From: Opitutia bacterium
GTDB taxonomy: Bacteria; Verrucomicrobiota; Verrucomicrobiia; Opitutales; Coraliomargaritaceae
DNA length: 64,000 bases
Reading direction: 5' to 3'
NCBI GenBank assembly: GCA_029248665.1
Contig: JAQWIW010000002.1
Span: forward strand, 51,602 to 115,601
A program made the position numbers and the translations under genes. Numbering within the stretch: the stretch's first letter is position 1; each line of letters opens with the position of its first letter. Shown piece after piece: positions 57,324-64,000 of the stretch. The notes beneath the pieces are model-generated. The model saw only the letters and a program-made list of their open reading frames with translations. It did no database searches and was not told the DNA's origin.

Positions 57324-57923
57324 ATGAACGCACTTAAAGCTATACAAGAAAGACGATCTATAAAGCATTTTGACCCAAGCCATACCATGGATGAATCTGA
57401 GATCCAGACACTCATGGAACACACACTTTTGTCGCCGACTTCATTCAATATGCAAAACTGGCGATTTATTCTTGTAACTGATTCAGAGCGAAAAGAACGT
57501 ATTAAAAATGCAGCTTGGGGACAGTCTCAAATTGCTGATGCTTCGCTGACAATTGTTTTATGTGCAGATTTGCATGCTCATGAGCAAGCAGAGCGTTATT
57601 GGGCTAAAGCTCCAAAAAATGCTCAAGAAATGATCATCCCGATGATCCATCAATTTTATGAGGACAAGCCTCAACTCCAGCATGATGAAGCACTACGCTC
57701 AATCGGCATTGCTGGACAAACTATCATGCTTGCTGCTAAAGCTATGGATTATGACTCGTGTCCGATGATTGGCTTTGATCCGCAAAAAGTCGCTGAGATT
57801 ATCCAATTACCTGAGAATCACATTATTGGTATGATTATTCCTGTAGGGAAGGCACTGAAACCTGCCGGTCCAAGAAGTGGACCCATGCCTATGAATGAAA
57901 TTTGCTTCAAAGAACACTTTTAA
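57324..57923 (+). CDS. Nitroreductase family protein
   Basis: A 200-residue FMN enzyme starting MNALKAIQERRSIKHFDPSH; the frame extends upstream only through a TTG. HTLLSPTSFNMQNWRFILVT carries the FMN-contact pattern of the family, and IGIAGQTIMLAAKAMDYDS and MIGFDPQKVAEIIQLP the second half. Such enzymes reduce nitro compounds, quinones or flavins with NAD(P)H. It is divergent from the photolyase group, so it may share their control. Substrate not determined. Confidence 0.9.
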   Translation: MNALKAIQERRSIKHFDPSHTMDESEIQTLMEHTLLSPTSFNMQNWRFILVTDSERKERIKNAAWGQSQIADASLTIVLCADLHAHEQAERYWAKAPKNAQEMIIPMIHQFYEDKPQLQHDEALRSIGIAGQTIMLAAKAMDYDSCPMIGFDPQKVAEIIQLPENHIIGMIIPVGKALKPAGPRSGPMPMNEICFKEHF

Positions 57924-57984
57924 TAAGTGCTCTCCAACTGGCAAAGATAATCCAGAACTTGGAATTTAAACGCTTTTCATCTCC

Positions 57985-58941
57985 TTAGGCCGTAGCATTT
58001 GCTACTGCTTCACGAGATTTCTCCGCGAGAGGTGTACTTAAGTAACGTTCACCAAAGCTACATCCAACTGTCACGATCTTTTTACCTGCCATTTCTGGAC
58101 GCTTTGCTAATTCCATCGCAGCCCAGACATTCGCACCTGTTGAAATACCGCCCATTAAACCATCTTTCTTAGAAAGTGCTTGAGCTGTAGCAAACGCATT
58201 TTCATTAGATACTTTAATGATGTCATCAATAATATCTGTATTGCAATTTTTAGGGATGAAGCCTGCCCCAATCCCTTGAATTTTATGAGGGCCTGGTTGA
58301 CCTCCGGAAATCACAGGACTCGCTTCAGGCTCAACTGCTACCGTTAGTAGTTCTTTGCGCCCTTTAATAACTTCAGAAACTCCGGTAATCGTACCTCCAG
58401 TACCCACACCAGCAACAAAGGCATCTATGGTACCTTCTGTGGCTGACCAAATTTCTTCCGCTGTAGTTTGGCGATGCACTTCGGGATTGGCTGGATTTTC
58501 AAATTGTTGCGGCATGAAAGCTTTTTCTCCATATTCTTCAACAAGTTCACCGGCACGCGCAATTGCTCCTGGCATACCCTTTGGTCCTGGCGTTAGAACA
58601 ATTTCTGCTCCGAGCATATCCAGCAAGACACGACGCTCAACTGACATTGTTTCAGGCATGGTTAAAATCAAACGATAGCCTTTAGCTGCACAAACAAAGG
58701 CTAAAGCAATACCAGTGTTTCCTGATGTAGGCTCAATGATAATACTATCCTTATTTATCTTACCATCTCTTTCTGCCGCTTCAATCATCGCACGGCCGAT
58801 TCTGTCTTTCACACTAGCAAGTGGATTGAAGAATTCACATTTGAGATAAATTTCGGCAGGAAGGCCTGCAGTCAGATTATTAATTTTAACTAAAGGTGTA
58901 TTACCGATAGTATCGGTGATTGAATGAAATAATTGGCTCAT
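57985..58941 (-). CDS. cysK: Cysteine synthase A
   Basis: A 318-residue O-acetylserine sulfhydrylase. [11 protein letters not shown] holds the PLP lysine at residue 45, [20 protein letters not shown] the substrate-binding loop and [16 protein letters not shown] the phosphate-binding glycines. It makes cysteine from O-acetylserine and sulfide. The upstream gap of 127 bases contains a TATAAT on the minus strand at 58974-58979 but no clear -35 hexamer. Confidence 0.96.
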   Translation of the reverse strand: MSQLFHSITDTIGNTPLVKINNLTAGLPAEIYLKCEFFNPLASVKDRIGRAMIEAAERDGKINKDSIIIEPTSGNTGIALAFVCAAKGYRLILTMPETMSVERRVLLDMLGAEIVLTPGPKGMPGAIARAGELVEEYGEKAFMPQQFENPANPEVHRQTTAEEIWSATEGTIDAFVAGVGTGGTITGVSEVIKGRKELLTVAVEPEASPVISGGQPGPHKIQGIGAGFIPKNCNTDIIDDIIKVSNENAFATAQALSKKDGLMGGISTGANVWAAMELAKRPEMAGKKIVTVGCSFGERYLSTPLAEKSREAVANATA

Positions 58942-59068
58942 GATCTTTTGTTTTAAGAGTGTATTAATTTTAGATTATAAAAACTTACGTTAGATTAATT
59001 AAAATCTTAATCGCATCAAGCTAGGAAATACTTTCATTCCATTCGTTGATTTTTTATTATTCGACTGC

Positions 59069-59356
59069 CTACTTAGTTCTACGGCGTGGACCATAACTAC
59101 GCTTAGGAGCATTCCGATTTACTTCCGCATTTCTCAATCGATAAACAATACGTGCTTTATCTAAATCATAAGGACTCATTTCCATTTTAACCGTATCACC
59201 TGTAGTGATTTTGATGAAATGCTTTCGTAATTTACCTGATATATGAGCGAGCACTTGATGCCCGTTTTGCAATTCTACACGAAACATCGTGCTAGGAAGT
59301 ACCGCTACTATCTTTCCTTCAACCTCTATATACTCGTCACTTTGTGCTTTTGCCAT
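59069..59356 (-). CDS. infA: Translation initiation factor IF-1
   Basis: A 95-residue IF-1: [20 protein letters not shown], [17 protein letters not shown] [20 protein letters not shown], and [20 protein letters not shown] form the OB fold. The usual length is 72; the extra C-terminal basic segment [16 protein letters not shown] is unusual for the family. infA normally lies in the secY-rpsM region of the ribosomal cluster, but is about 46 kb away here. On its upstream side a perfect TTGACA (59398-59403, minus strand) is followed by no good -10 hexamer. Confidence 0.95.
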   Translation of the reverse strand: MAKAQSDEYIEVEGKIVAVLPSTMFRVELQNGHQVLAHISGKLRKHFIKITTGDTVKMEMSPYDLDKARIVYRLRNAEVNRNAPKRSYGPRRRTK

Positions 59357-59435
59357 AAATACTTTGTAGTTGAGTAGCCAAGCTGAGTTTTATTTAATGT
59401 CAAGAATACAGTCGATTCATCACTATTTTCTCTAA

Positions 59436-59948
59436 ATGTACCATACTTTTGAAAAACGCTTTCCTTCCGAACTGAATCGTGATCACAATTACTATATGGC
59501 ACATGCTTATAATCAAGCTCTGCGTGCCTGGGAGAAGGACGAAGTTCCAGTTGGGGCAGTGATTGTCCACGAAGGGGCTATTATTGCTTCAGCCTTCAAT
59601 CAAACCCGAAGTACTAATGATCCGAGTGCTCATGCCGAAATGCTCGCTATCTCTCAAGCGTCTAATACTTTAGGCGACTGGAGGCTGAATAATTGCATTC
59701 TTTATGTGACTAAAGAACCTTGCCCAATGTGTGCAGGTGCTTTGGTCATCGCACGAATCCAAAAAGTTTACTTTGGCTTAAGTGACACAAAAATGGGGTG
59801 CCTTGGAGGGGCAACTAACCTTGCGCAGCTTCCAGAAAGTAATCATAAATTCGAAGCTATTGGGGGAATTCTAGAAAAAGAAAATCATGCCTTATTGAAT
59901 GCCTTTTTTGAAAAAAAAAGAGCGGAAAAGAAAAATCCTTCTTCATAA
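59436..59948 (+). CDS. tadA: tRNA-specific adenosine deaminase
   Basis: A 170-residue cytidine-deaminase-fold enzyme. DPSAHAEMLAI supplies the zinc His and catalytic Glu, and TKEPCPMCAGALVIARIQKV the two zinc cysteines. It converts A34 to inosine in tRNA-Arg(ACG). An ATG at MAHAYNQALRAWEK, 20 codons later, is an alternative start closer to the usual family length; the first ATG was kept. It is divergent from infA. Confidence 0.92.
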   Translation: MYHTFEKRFPSELNRDHNYYMAHAYNQALRAWEKDEVPVGAVIVHEGAIIASAFNQTRSTNDPSAHAEMLAISQASNTLGDWRLNNCILYVTKEPCPMCAGALVIARIQKVYFGLSDTKMGCLGGATNLAQLPESNHKFEAIGGILEKENHALLNAFFEKKRAEKKNPSS

Positions 59949-59975
59949 GTTAAGTGTAGATAGATCAAAGCTGAT

Positions 59976-60004
59976 TTGACAGTTGATGGAATATAAATCA
60001 TACT
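59976..60004 (+). promoter_or_regulatory. Candidate promoter of superoxide dismutase gene
   Basis: TTGACA, 17 bases, CATACT: a perfect -35 hexamer and a four-of-six -10 hexamer, 45 bases before the ATG. It has the same CATxxT form of -10 as the tRNA-Thr promoter candidate. Confidence 0.55.
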
Positions 60005-60049
60005 AAAATTTCATTTAAATAATCTAAACAAAATATATTAATCTAAACT

Positions 60050-60676
60050 ATGGCCTATACATTGCCCGATCTCAATTATTCGTATGATGCACTTGAACCA
60101 CATTTCGATGCACGCACGATGGAAATCCATCACACAAAACACCACAACGCTTACATTACTAAGGTTAATGGTGCTATTGAAGGTTCCGATTTAGCGGATC
60201 TCAGCATTGAAGCATTGATTTCTGATCTCGCATCTATTCCAGATTCTATACGCGGGGCAGTTCGCAACAATGGAGGTGGACATGCCAATCATTCTTTTTT
60301 CTGGAATATATTGAGTCCTAATGGTGGTGGAACACCCACGGGTGCTTTAGCCGAAGCTATAAACTCCGAGTTAGGTGGATTTGATGCATTTAAATCAGCT
60401 TTTGCCAATGCAGGTGCCACCCGCTTTGGGTCAGGCTGGGCTTGGCTTGTTCTTAAATCTGATGGAACACTGTCTGTTACTTCGACCCCTAACCAAGATA
60501 GTCCTTTGATGAAAGGTATCACCGAGGTAGAAGGTACACCGATAATTGGTCTCGATGTTTGGGAACATGCTTACTACTTAAAATACCAAAATTTGAGACC
60601 AAACTACATTGAAGCATTTTGGAATGTCGTTGATTGGAACAAAGCTGATGCCATCTATTCCTCTGCAAAAGCGTAA
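60050..60676 (+). CDS. Superoxide dismutase, Mn/Fe family
   Basis: A 208-residue protein. Metal ligands are the His in [10 protein letters not shown], His in [11 protein letters not shown], and Asp and His in [24 protein letters not shown] with Gly before the His and the Gln in [11 protein letters not shown] fit the manganese-type pattern rather than the iron type, but metal choice cannot be fixed by eye. It disproportionates superoxide in the cytoplasm. A clear terminator follows. Confidence 0.95.
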   Translation: MAYTLPDLNYSYDALEPHFDARTMEIHHTKHHNAYITKVNGAIEGSDLADLSIEALISDLASIPDSIRGAVRNNGGGHANHSFFWNILSPNGGGTPTGALAEAINSELGGFDAFKSAFANAGATRFGSGWAWLVLKSDGTLSVTSTPNQDSPLMKGITEVEGTPIIGLDVWEHAYYLKYQNLRPNYIEAFWNVVDWNKADAIYSSAKA

Positions 60677-60699
60677 ATAAAAAATATTATTTAATATAC

Positions 60700-60735
60700 A
60701 AAACGAGCTTCATCAAGAAGCTCGTTTTTTTATTT
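60700..60735. terminator. Terminator after superoxide dismutase gene
   Basis: AAAACGAGCTT and AAGCTCGTTTT are perfect 11-base complements around a 7-base loop, followed by more T on the plus strand. It lies in the convergent gap with der and probably serves both. Confidence 0.85.
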
Positions 60736-60749
60736 TCAAAGATACAAGT

Positions 60750-62297
60750 CTAACGCTTTCTTTTCGATTTATTGTGAGCTACTTTCTTCTGGGAAATTCT
60801 TGCCCTTCGTTCTGGATGCTTTTTTTCAAATGCCTTGTCACCTTGTTTGCGGACACGAGCCTTATCTTGAATTTCTTTTGCTTGTCGCACACCTTCACCA
60901 CCTTCTTCAGAATAGCGGCGGTCTTTACCAACCAAATCAAACCAAATTGGACAGCCTTCTAATTTGAATTCATGAATCAGGCCTTTTTCTAAATAACGAC
61001 GGTAGGTTGGATCTAAGCGCTCAACACGGTTACAAAATAATCGAATACGCAAAGGTCTAGAACCAGTTTGTACCGCATAAAAAATCTTAAAGCGTTTCAC
61101 CCCAACAAGCTTTGGAGCACGTGCTTCGAATAAAGATTGAATCACTCGGTTCAATGGCCCTGTGGGCAATTTCAAGTCTAATGTCGGTTCAACTGAAGCA
61201 GCTGTTTCGAGCAATGTTTCTACCTTAAAATTTTCTAACGCTGAGACAAATAGCACCGGTGGATTCGGAAGAAAGAACAAAGTTTTTCTTAAAGATTCCT
61301 CATAGGTGGTTAAAAAGTGCTTTAAGTTTTTATAACCATCAATTGGCTCTTCCTCCCAACGCTTTTTCACTAGATCCCATTTATTCACAACTACTATAAT
61401 TGCTCGACCTGCGTCCGTGATCATACCAGCAAGCGACTGGTCTTGTTTTGTCACTCCTTCCATCGCATCAATCACCATGAAGACCACATCCGATCGCTCA
61501 ATTGAATGCTGAGTACGCACACCAGAAAAATATTCAACGGAACTATCCACTTTACGCTTCATACGTAGACCTGCGGTGTCTGTTAGGCGGAACTTCAATA
61601 AATCTCCGTCCTTATGTTTATAATTCAAATCAAGCTCAACCGCATCCCTAGTTGTTCCTGGAACATCTGAAACAATCAATCGCTTAGATTCAATAAGTGC
61701 ATTACCAATAGATGATTTTCCGACATTCGGCCGACCCACTAATGAAATCTGTATTCGTTTTTCTTTCTTTTCTGATTCTACTTCAGGCTTTGGTCCTAAA
61801 GCTTCTGCAAGCTTACCTCTTAATGCACTTGTACCTCGTCCATGTTCGGCCGAAATACTCAAGGGGGCACCTAATCCCAATTGAGAAAATTCTTCAGATA
61901 AAGCTTCATCCTCTTCACTATCCACTTTATTTGCGACAAGAATGATTGATTTACCATAACGACGCAATTTCTCCGAAACAATTTCGTCTAATGCCGTAAT
62001 CCCTGAACGAACATCAACGATAAATAGTATCACTTTTGCTGCTAATATCGCGAACTCTACTTGATCTTCAGCTGCATTAGAAATTTGCTTAGGCGTCATC
62101 TCTATTTCCATGCCTAGCCCCCCAGTATCTAAAAGCATATAATTATCATCTACCTCAGCAGAAATAATATCTCGAGTCACCCCTGGCATATCATGAACAA
62201 TTGACAAACGTCTTCCGCACAAACGGTTAAATAGTCGGCTTTTGCCAACATTCGGTCTCCCGACTAAGGCTACAGTTCTGGATGGGTCTAAACTCAC
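60750..62297 (-). CDS. der: Ribosome biogenesis GTPase Der
   Basis: A 515-residue double-GTPase. The first G domain has GRPNVGKSRLFNRLCGRR, DTGGLGMEI and VANKVDSEED; the second has GRPNVGKSSIGNALIESKRL, TDTAGLRMKR and VVNKWDLVKKR. A KH-like domain follows (LYAVQTGS-type FYAVQTGSRPLRIRLFCNRV), and the C-terminus ends in a basic tail (KKHPERRARISQKKVAHNKS). Der acts in 50S maturation. It follows the aminotransferase gene by 33 bases on the same strand. Confidence 0.96.
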   Translation of the reverse strand: MSLDPSRTVALVGRPNVGKSRLFNRLCGRRLSIVHDMPGVTRDIISAEVDDNYMLLDTGGLGMEIEMTPKQISNAAEDQVEFAILAAKVILFIVDVRSGITALDEIVSEKLRRYGKSIILVANKVDSEEDEALSEEFSQLGLGAPLSISAEHGRGTSALRGKLAEALGPKPEVESEKKEKRIQISLVGRPNVGKSSIGNALIESKRLIVSDVPGTTRDAVELDLNYKHKDGDLLKFRLTDTAGLRMKRKVDSSVEYFSGVRTQHSIERSDVVFMVIDAMEGVTKQDQSLAGMITDAGRAIIVVVNKWDLVKKRWEEEPIDGYKNLKHFLTTYEESLRKTLFFLPNPPVLFVSALENFKVETLLETAASVEPTLDLKLPTGPLNRVIQSLFEARAPKLVGVKRFKIFYAVQTGSRPLRIRLFCNRVERLDPTYRRYLEKGLIHEFKLEGCPIWFDLVGKDRRYSEEGGEGVRQAKEIQDKARVRKQGDKAFEKKHPERRARISQKKVAHNKSKRKR

Positions 62298-62330
62298 AAG
62301 ATATATAATTAAAATTAATTCAGCAACCGC

Positions 62331-63509
62331 CTAAGCTTGAGGCTTTTGCTCGAGGTAACGCTCAATTCGATTTGTTGCTTCAAAAATACGGTCGTAGCTC
62401 GTAGAAAAACTTGCACGCACAAAACCAGCCCCGCTGGGACCAAATGCAGTACCAGGTACGACCGCAACTTCTTCCGCTTCAAGTAGGCCTTTACAAAATG
62501 ATAATGAATCTTGGCCAGTTTCTTCAATCGAAGGAAATGCATAGAAAGACCCTTTGGGTAAATGGCAAGTAAGCCCCATTTCATTAAATCGACGTACAAT
62601 TAAGTCACGTCTTTTCCCATAAGCTTCCTTCATTTTTAATACGGAGCTCATTCCATTTTTGAGAGCTTCGATAGCTGCTTCTTGGGAAAGGATCGGAGCA
62701 CAAAGCATACTATACTGGTGAATTTTCATCATCGCTTCTATCAACGATTCAGGACCACAAGCATAACCTATTCGAAAACCGGTCATCGCAAATCCTTTGG
62801 AAAATCCATGCAGAAATAGCGTGCGCTCTTTCATACCTGGTAAAGTTGCAATACTTGTGTGTTCACCTTCGAAGGTTAACTCTGAATAAATTTCATCGCT
62901 GATCACAAGCAAATCCTTTTCAACTGCAAACCTTGCCAATTGCTCTAATTTTTTTCGCTCTGTCACGCCTCCTGTTGGATTTGTAGGAAAATTTAATAAA
63001 AGTACCTTACATCCTGGCTCCCATGCTTCCGCAACTCGATCCGGATCGATACCAAAAGCATCTTTTGCTTCTGTTTTCACCGCAATCGGTTTAGCGTGAG
63101 CTAAAAGTATACTAGGGCTGTAAGAAACATAGCACGGCTCATGGTACAAAACCTTATCTCCAGGATTTAAAACTGCGCGCAGTGCAATATCTAAAGCTTC
63201 AGATACGCCAACTGTAACCAAAATTTCTTTCTCTGGATGGTAGCTTAAATCAAAATATCGCTCAACATAAGTACTAATCTCACGGCGCAAGCGAATCAAA
63301 CCCAAGTTATCCGTATAACTTGTTTTACCTTTTTCTAGAGCAAAAATCGCTGCTTCTCGGATATGCCAAGGCGTAACAAAGTCTGGCTCACCAATGCCTA
63401 ATGAGATAGCCTGAGGCATTGCAGCCACGATTGCAAAAAAATCACGAATACCCGAACGAGGCAAACCGACAACATGGTCTGCCACAAATTGTTGACCATA
63501 ATTTTTCAT
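62331..63509 (-). CDS. Class I/II PLP aminotransferase
   Basis: A 392-residue fold-type I aminotransferase starting MKNYGQQFVADHVVGLPRSG, one base after the regulator stop; a TTA-bridged upstream ATG would overlap the regulator. ISLGIGEPDFVTPWHIREAA is the N-terminal signature, FPTNPTGGV the substrate loop, VISDEIYSELTF the Asp-Tyr PLP contacts, and HGFSKGFAMTGFRIGYACGP carries the catalytic Lys. Closest in form to aspartate/aromatic aminotransferases (AspC-like, PatA-like). The substrate amino acid is not determined. It is probably cotranscribed with the Lrp/AsnC regulator. Confidence 0.9.
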   Translation of the reverse strand: MKNYGQQFVADHVVGLPRSGIRDFFAIVAAMPQAISLGIGEPDFVTPWHIREAAIFALEKGKTSYTDNLGLIRLRREISTYVERYFDLSYHPEKEILVTVGVSEALDIALRAVLNPGDKVLYHEPCYVSYSPSILLAHAKPIAVKTEAKDAFGIDPDRVAEAWEPGCKVLLLNFPTNPTGGVTERKKLEQLARFAVEKDLLVISDEIYSELTFEGEHTSIATLPGMKERTLFLHGFSKGFAMTGFRIGYACGPESLIEAMMKIHQYSMLCAPILSQEAAIEALKNGMSSVLKMKEAYGKRRDLIVRRFNEMGLTCHLPKGSFYAFPSIEETGQDSLSFCKGLLEAEEVAVVPGTAFGPSGAGFVRASFSTSYDRIFEATNRIERYLEQKPQA

Positions 63510-63510
63510 A

Positions 63511-63993
63511 TTAAGGACTGATAGCAGGCTTATCGCCATTTAATTCAGGATCACCTAGCAGATGCCCCTGTTCTTTATAAGTACGTAATCGAAAATGTGT
63601 AGCGGTTGATAAAACGCCCTCTACGCTAGCAAGACGCTCAGTAACAAAACTTGCCACACTGCGTAGATCATTTCCTTTAGCAAAAAGTAATAAATCGTAA
63701 GAGCCTGACATCAAATAACAAGATTCTACACCATCAAAACGGCTGATTCGTTCAGCAATACGATCAAATCCTCCATCACGCTCTGGACTTAGGCGCACCT
63801 CGATTACGGCACGAACAAATTCGTCTTGAACTTTATCTGGGTTCAAAATTGCCCTCCATCCTAATAAGGTACGAGTCTCTTTTAAATGCGATAGTTCTGA
63901 TTCTACTTCTGCTTCAGTAAGACCAAGGATCTTTGACATTTGAGCAGAATCTAAACGTTCGCCAGAAAGTAAGAGTTCTAAGACTGAATTCAT
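63511..63993 (-). CDS. Lrp/AsnC family regulator
   Basis: A 160-residue regulator. The N-terminal helix-turn-helix is SAQMSKILGLTEAEVESELS (about residues 16-36), followed by LGWRAILNPDKV and the RAM effector domain (VRAVIEVRLSPERDGGFDRI, then VESCYLMSGSYDLLLFAKG). Members sense amino acids and control metabolism genes. The adjacent downstream aminotransferase is a likely target. The ATG lies seven bases from the right edge, so upstream sequence is not visible. Confidence 0.9.
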   Translation of the reverse strand: MNSVLELLLSGERLDSAQMSKILGLTEAEVESELSHLKETRTLLGWRAILNPDKVQDEFVRAVIEVRLSPERDGGFDRIAERISRFDGVESCYLMSGSYDLLLFAKGNDLRSVASFVTERLASVEGVLSTATHFRLRTYKEQGHLLGDPELNGDKPAISP

Positions 63994-64000
63994 AATAGGT

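Overview
The window looks like a chromosomal segment of an AT-rich, probably marine verrucomicrobium, most likely class Opitutae (Puniceicoccales/Coraliomargarita-like). This placement is inference from memory of the group, not a computed phylogeny. It rests on four things: exported proteins with thrombospondin-type-3-like calcium repeats and a PEP-CTERM sorting signal, a ribosomal superoperon without L30 or L36 genes, acidic tails on several ribosomal proteins, and a start context (TATT before ATG) used instead of clear Shine-Dalgarno sites.

Layout. Bases 1-6066: the 3' part of a large exported repeat protein, an NTF2-like gene, and a divergent operon of a CFA-synthase-family methyltransferase, a flavoprotein and a DUF1365 protein, controlled around a perfect 18-bp palindrome. 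Bases 6114-9110: a membrane sugar-nucleotide 4,6-dehydratase and a DegT/PglE-like aminotransferase. Bases 9218-41962, all on the minus strand except one gene: the main information-processing superoperon. In transcription order it is tRNA-Thr, tuf, tRNA-Trp, secE, nusG, rplKAJL, rpoBC, rpsL, rpsG, fusA, rpsJ, then a break with a bidirectional terminator and a plus-strand PEP-CTERM gene, then rplC-rplD-rplW-rplB-rpsS, a small secreted protein of unknown function, and rplV through rplQ, with secY, map and rpoA in their usual places.

Bases 42135-43695: a cytosine-5 methyltransferase with a ThaI-like restriction endonuclease broken by a one-base frameshift. Bases 43811-52348: rnhB, then a plus-strand operon of a Gld-like ABC exporter (ATPase, permease, GldG-like and DUF4340 subunits) and an AsmA-like protein. 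Bases 52337-57198: a light-damage cluster (class I photolyase, iron-sulfur photolyase, TIGR01777 epimerase, renalase-like flavoprotein). Bases 57324-63993: housekeeping genes (nitroreductase, cysK, infA, tadA, superoxide dismutase, der, aminotransferase, Lrp/AsnC regulator).

How the parts fit. The centre makes the translation, transcription and secretion machinery. The two flanks together hold most of a gene set that in proteobacteria responds to light or singlet oxygen (photolyases, CFA-like methyltransferase, flavoprotein, DUF1365, NTF2-like, epimerase), here split into two blocks about 47 kb apart. The most unusual points are the foreign genes inside the ribosomal cluster (a PEP-CTERM gene at the rpsJ/rplC junction and a signal-peptide protein between rpsS and rplV), the repeat-rich intergenic region beside the first, the palindromic operator, and the broken restriction gene.
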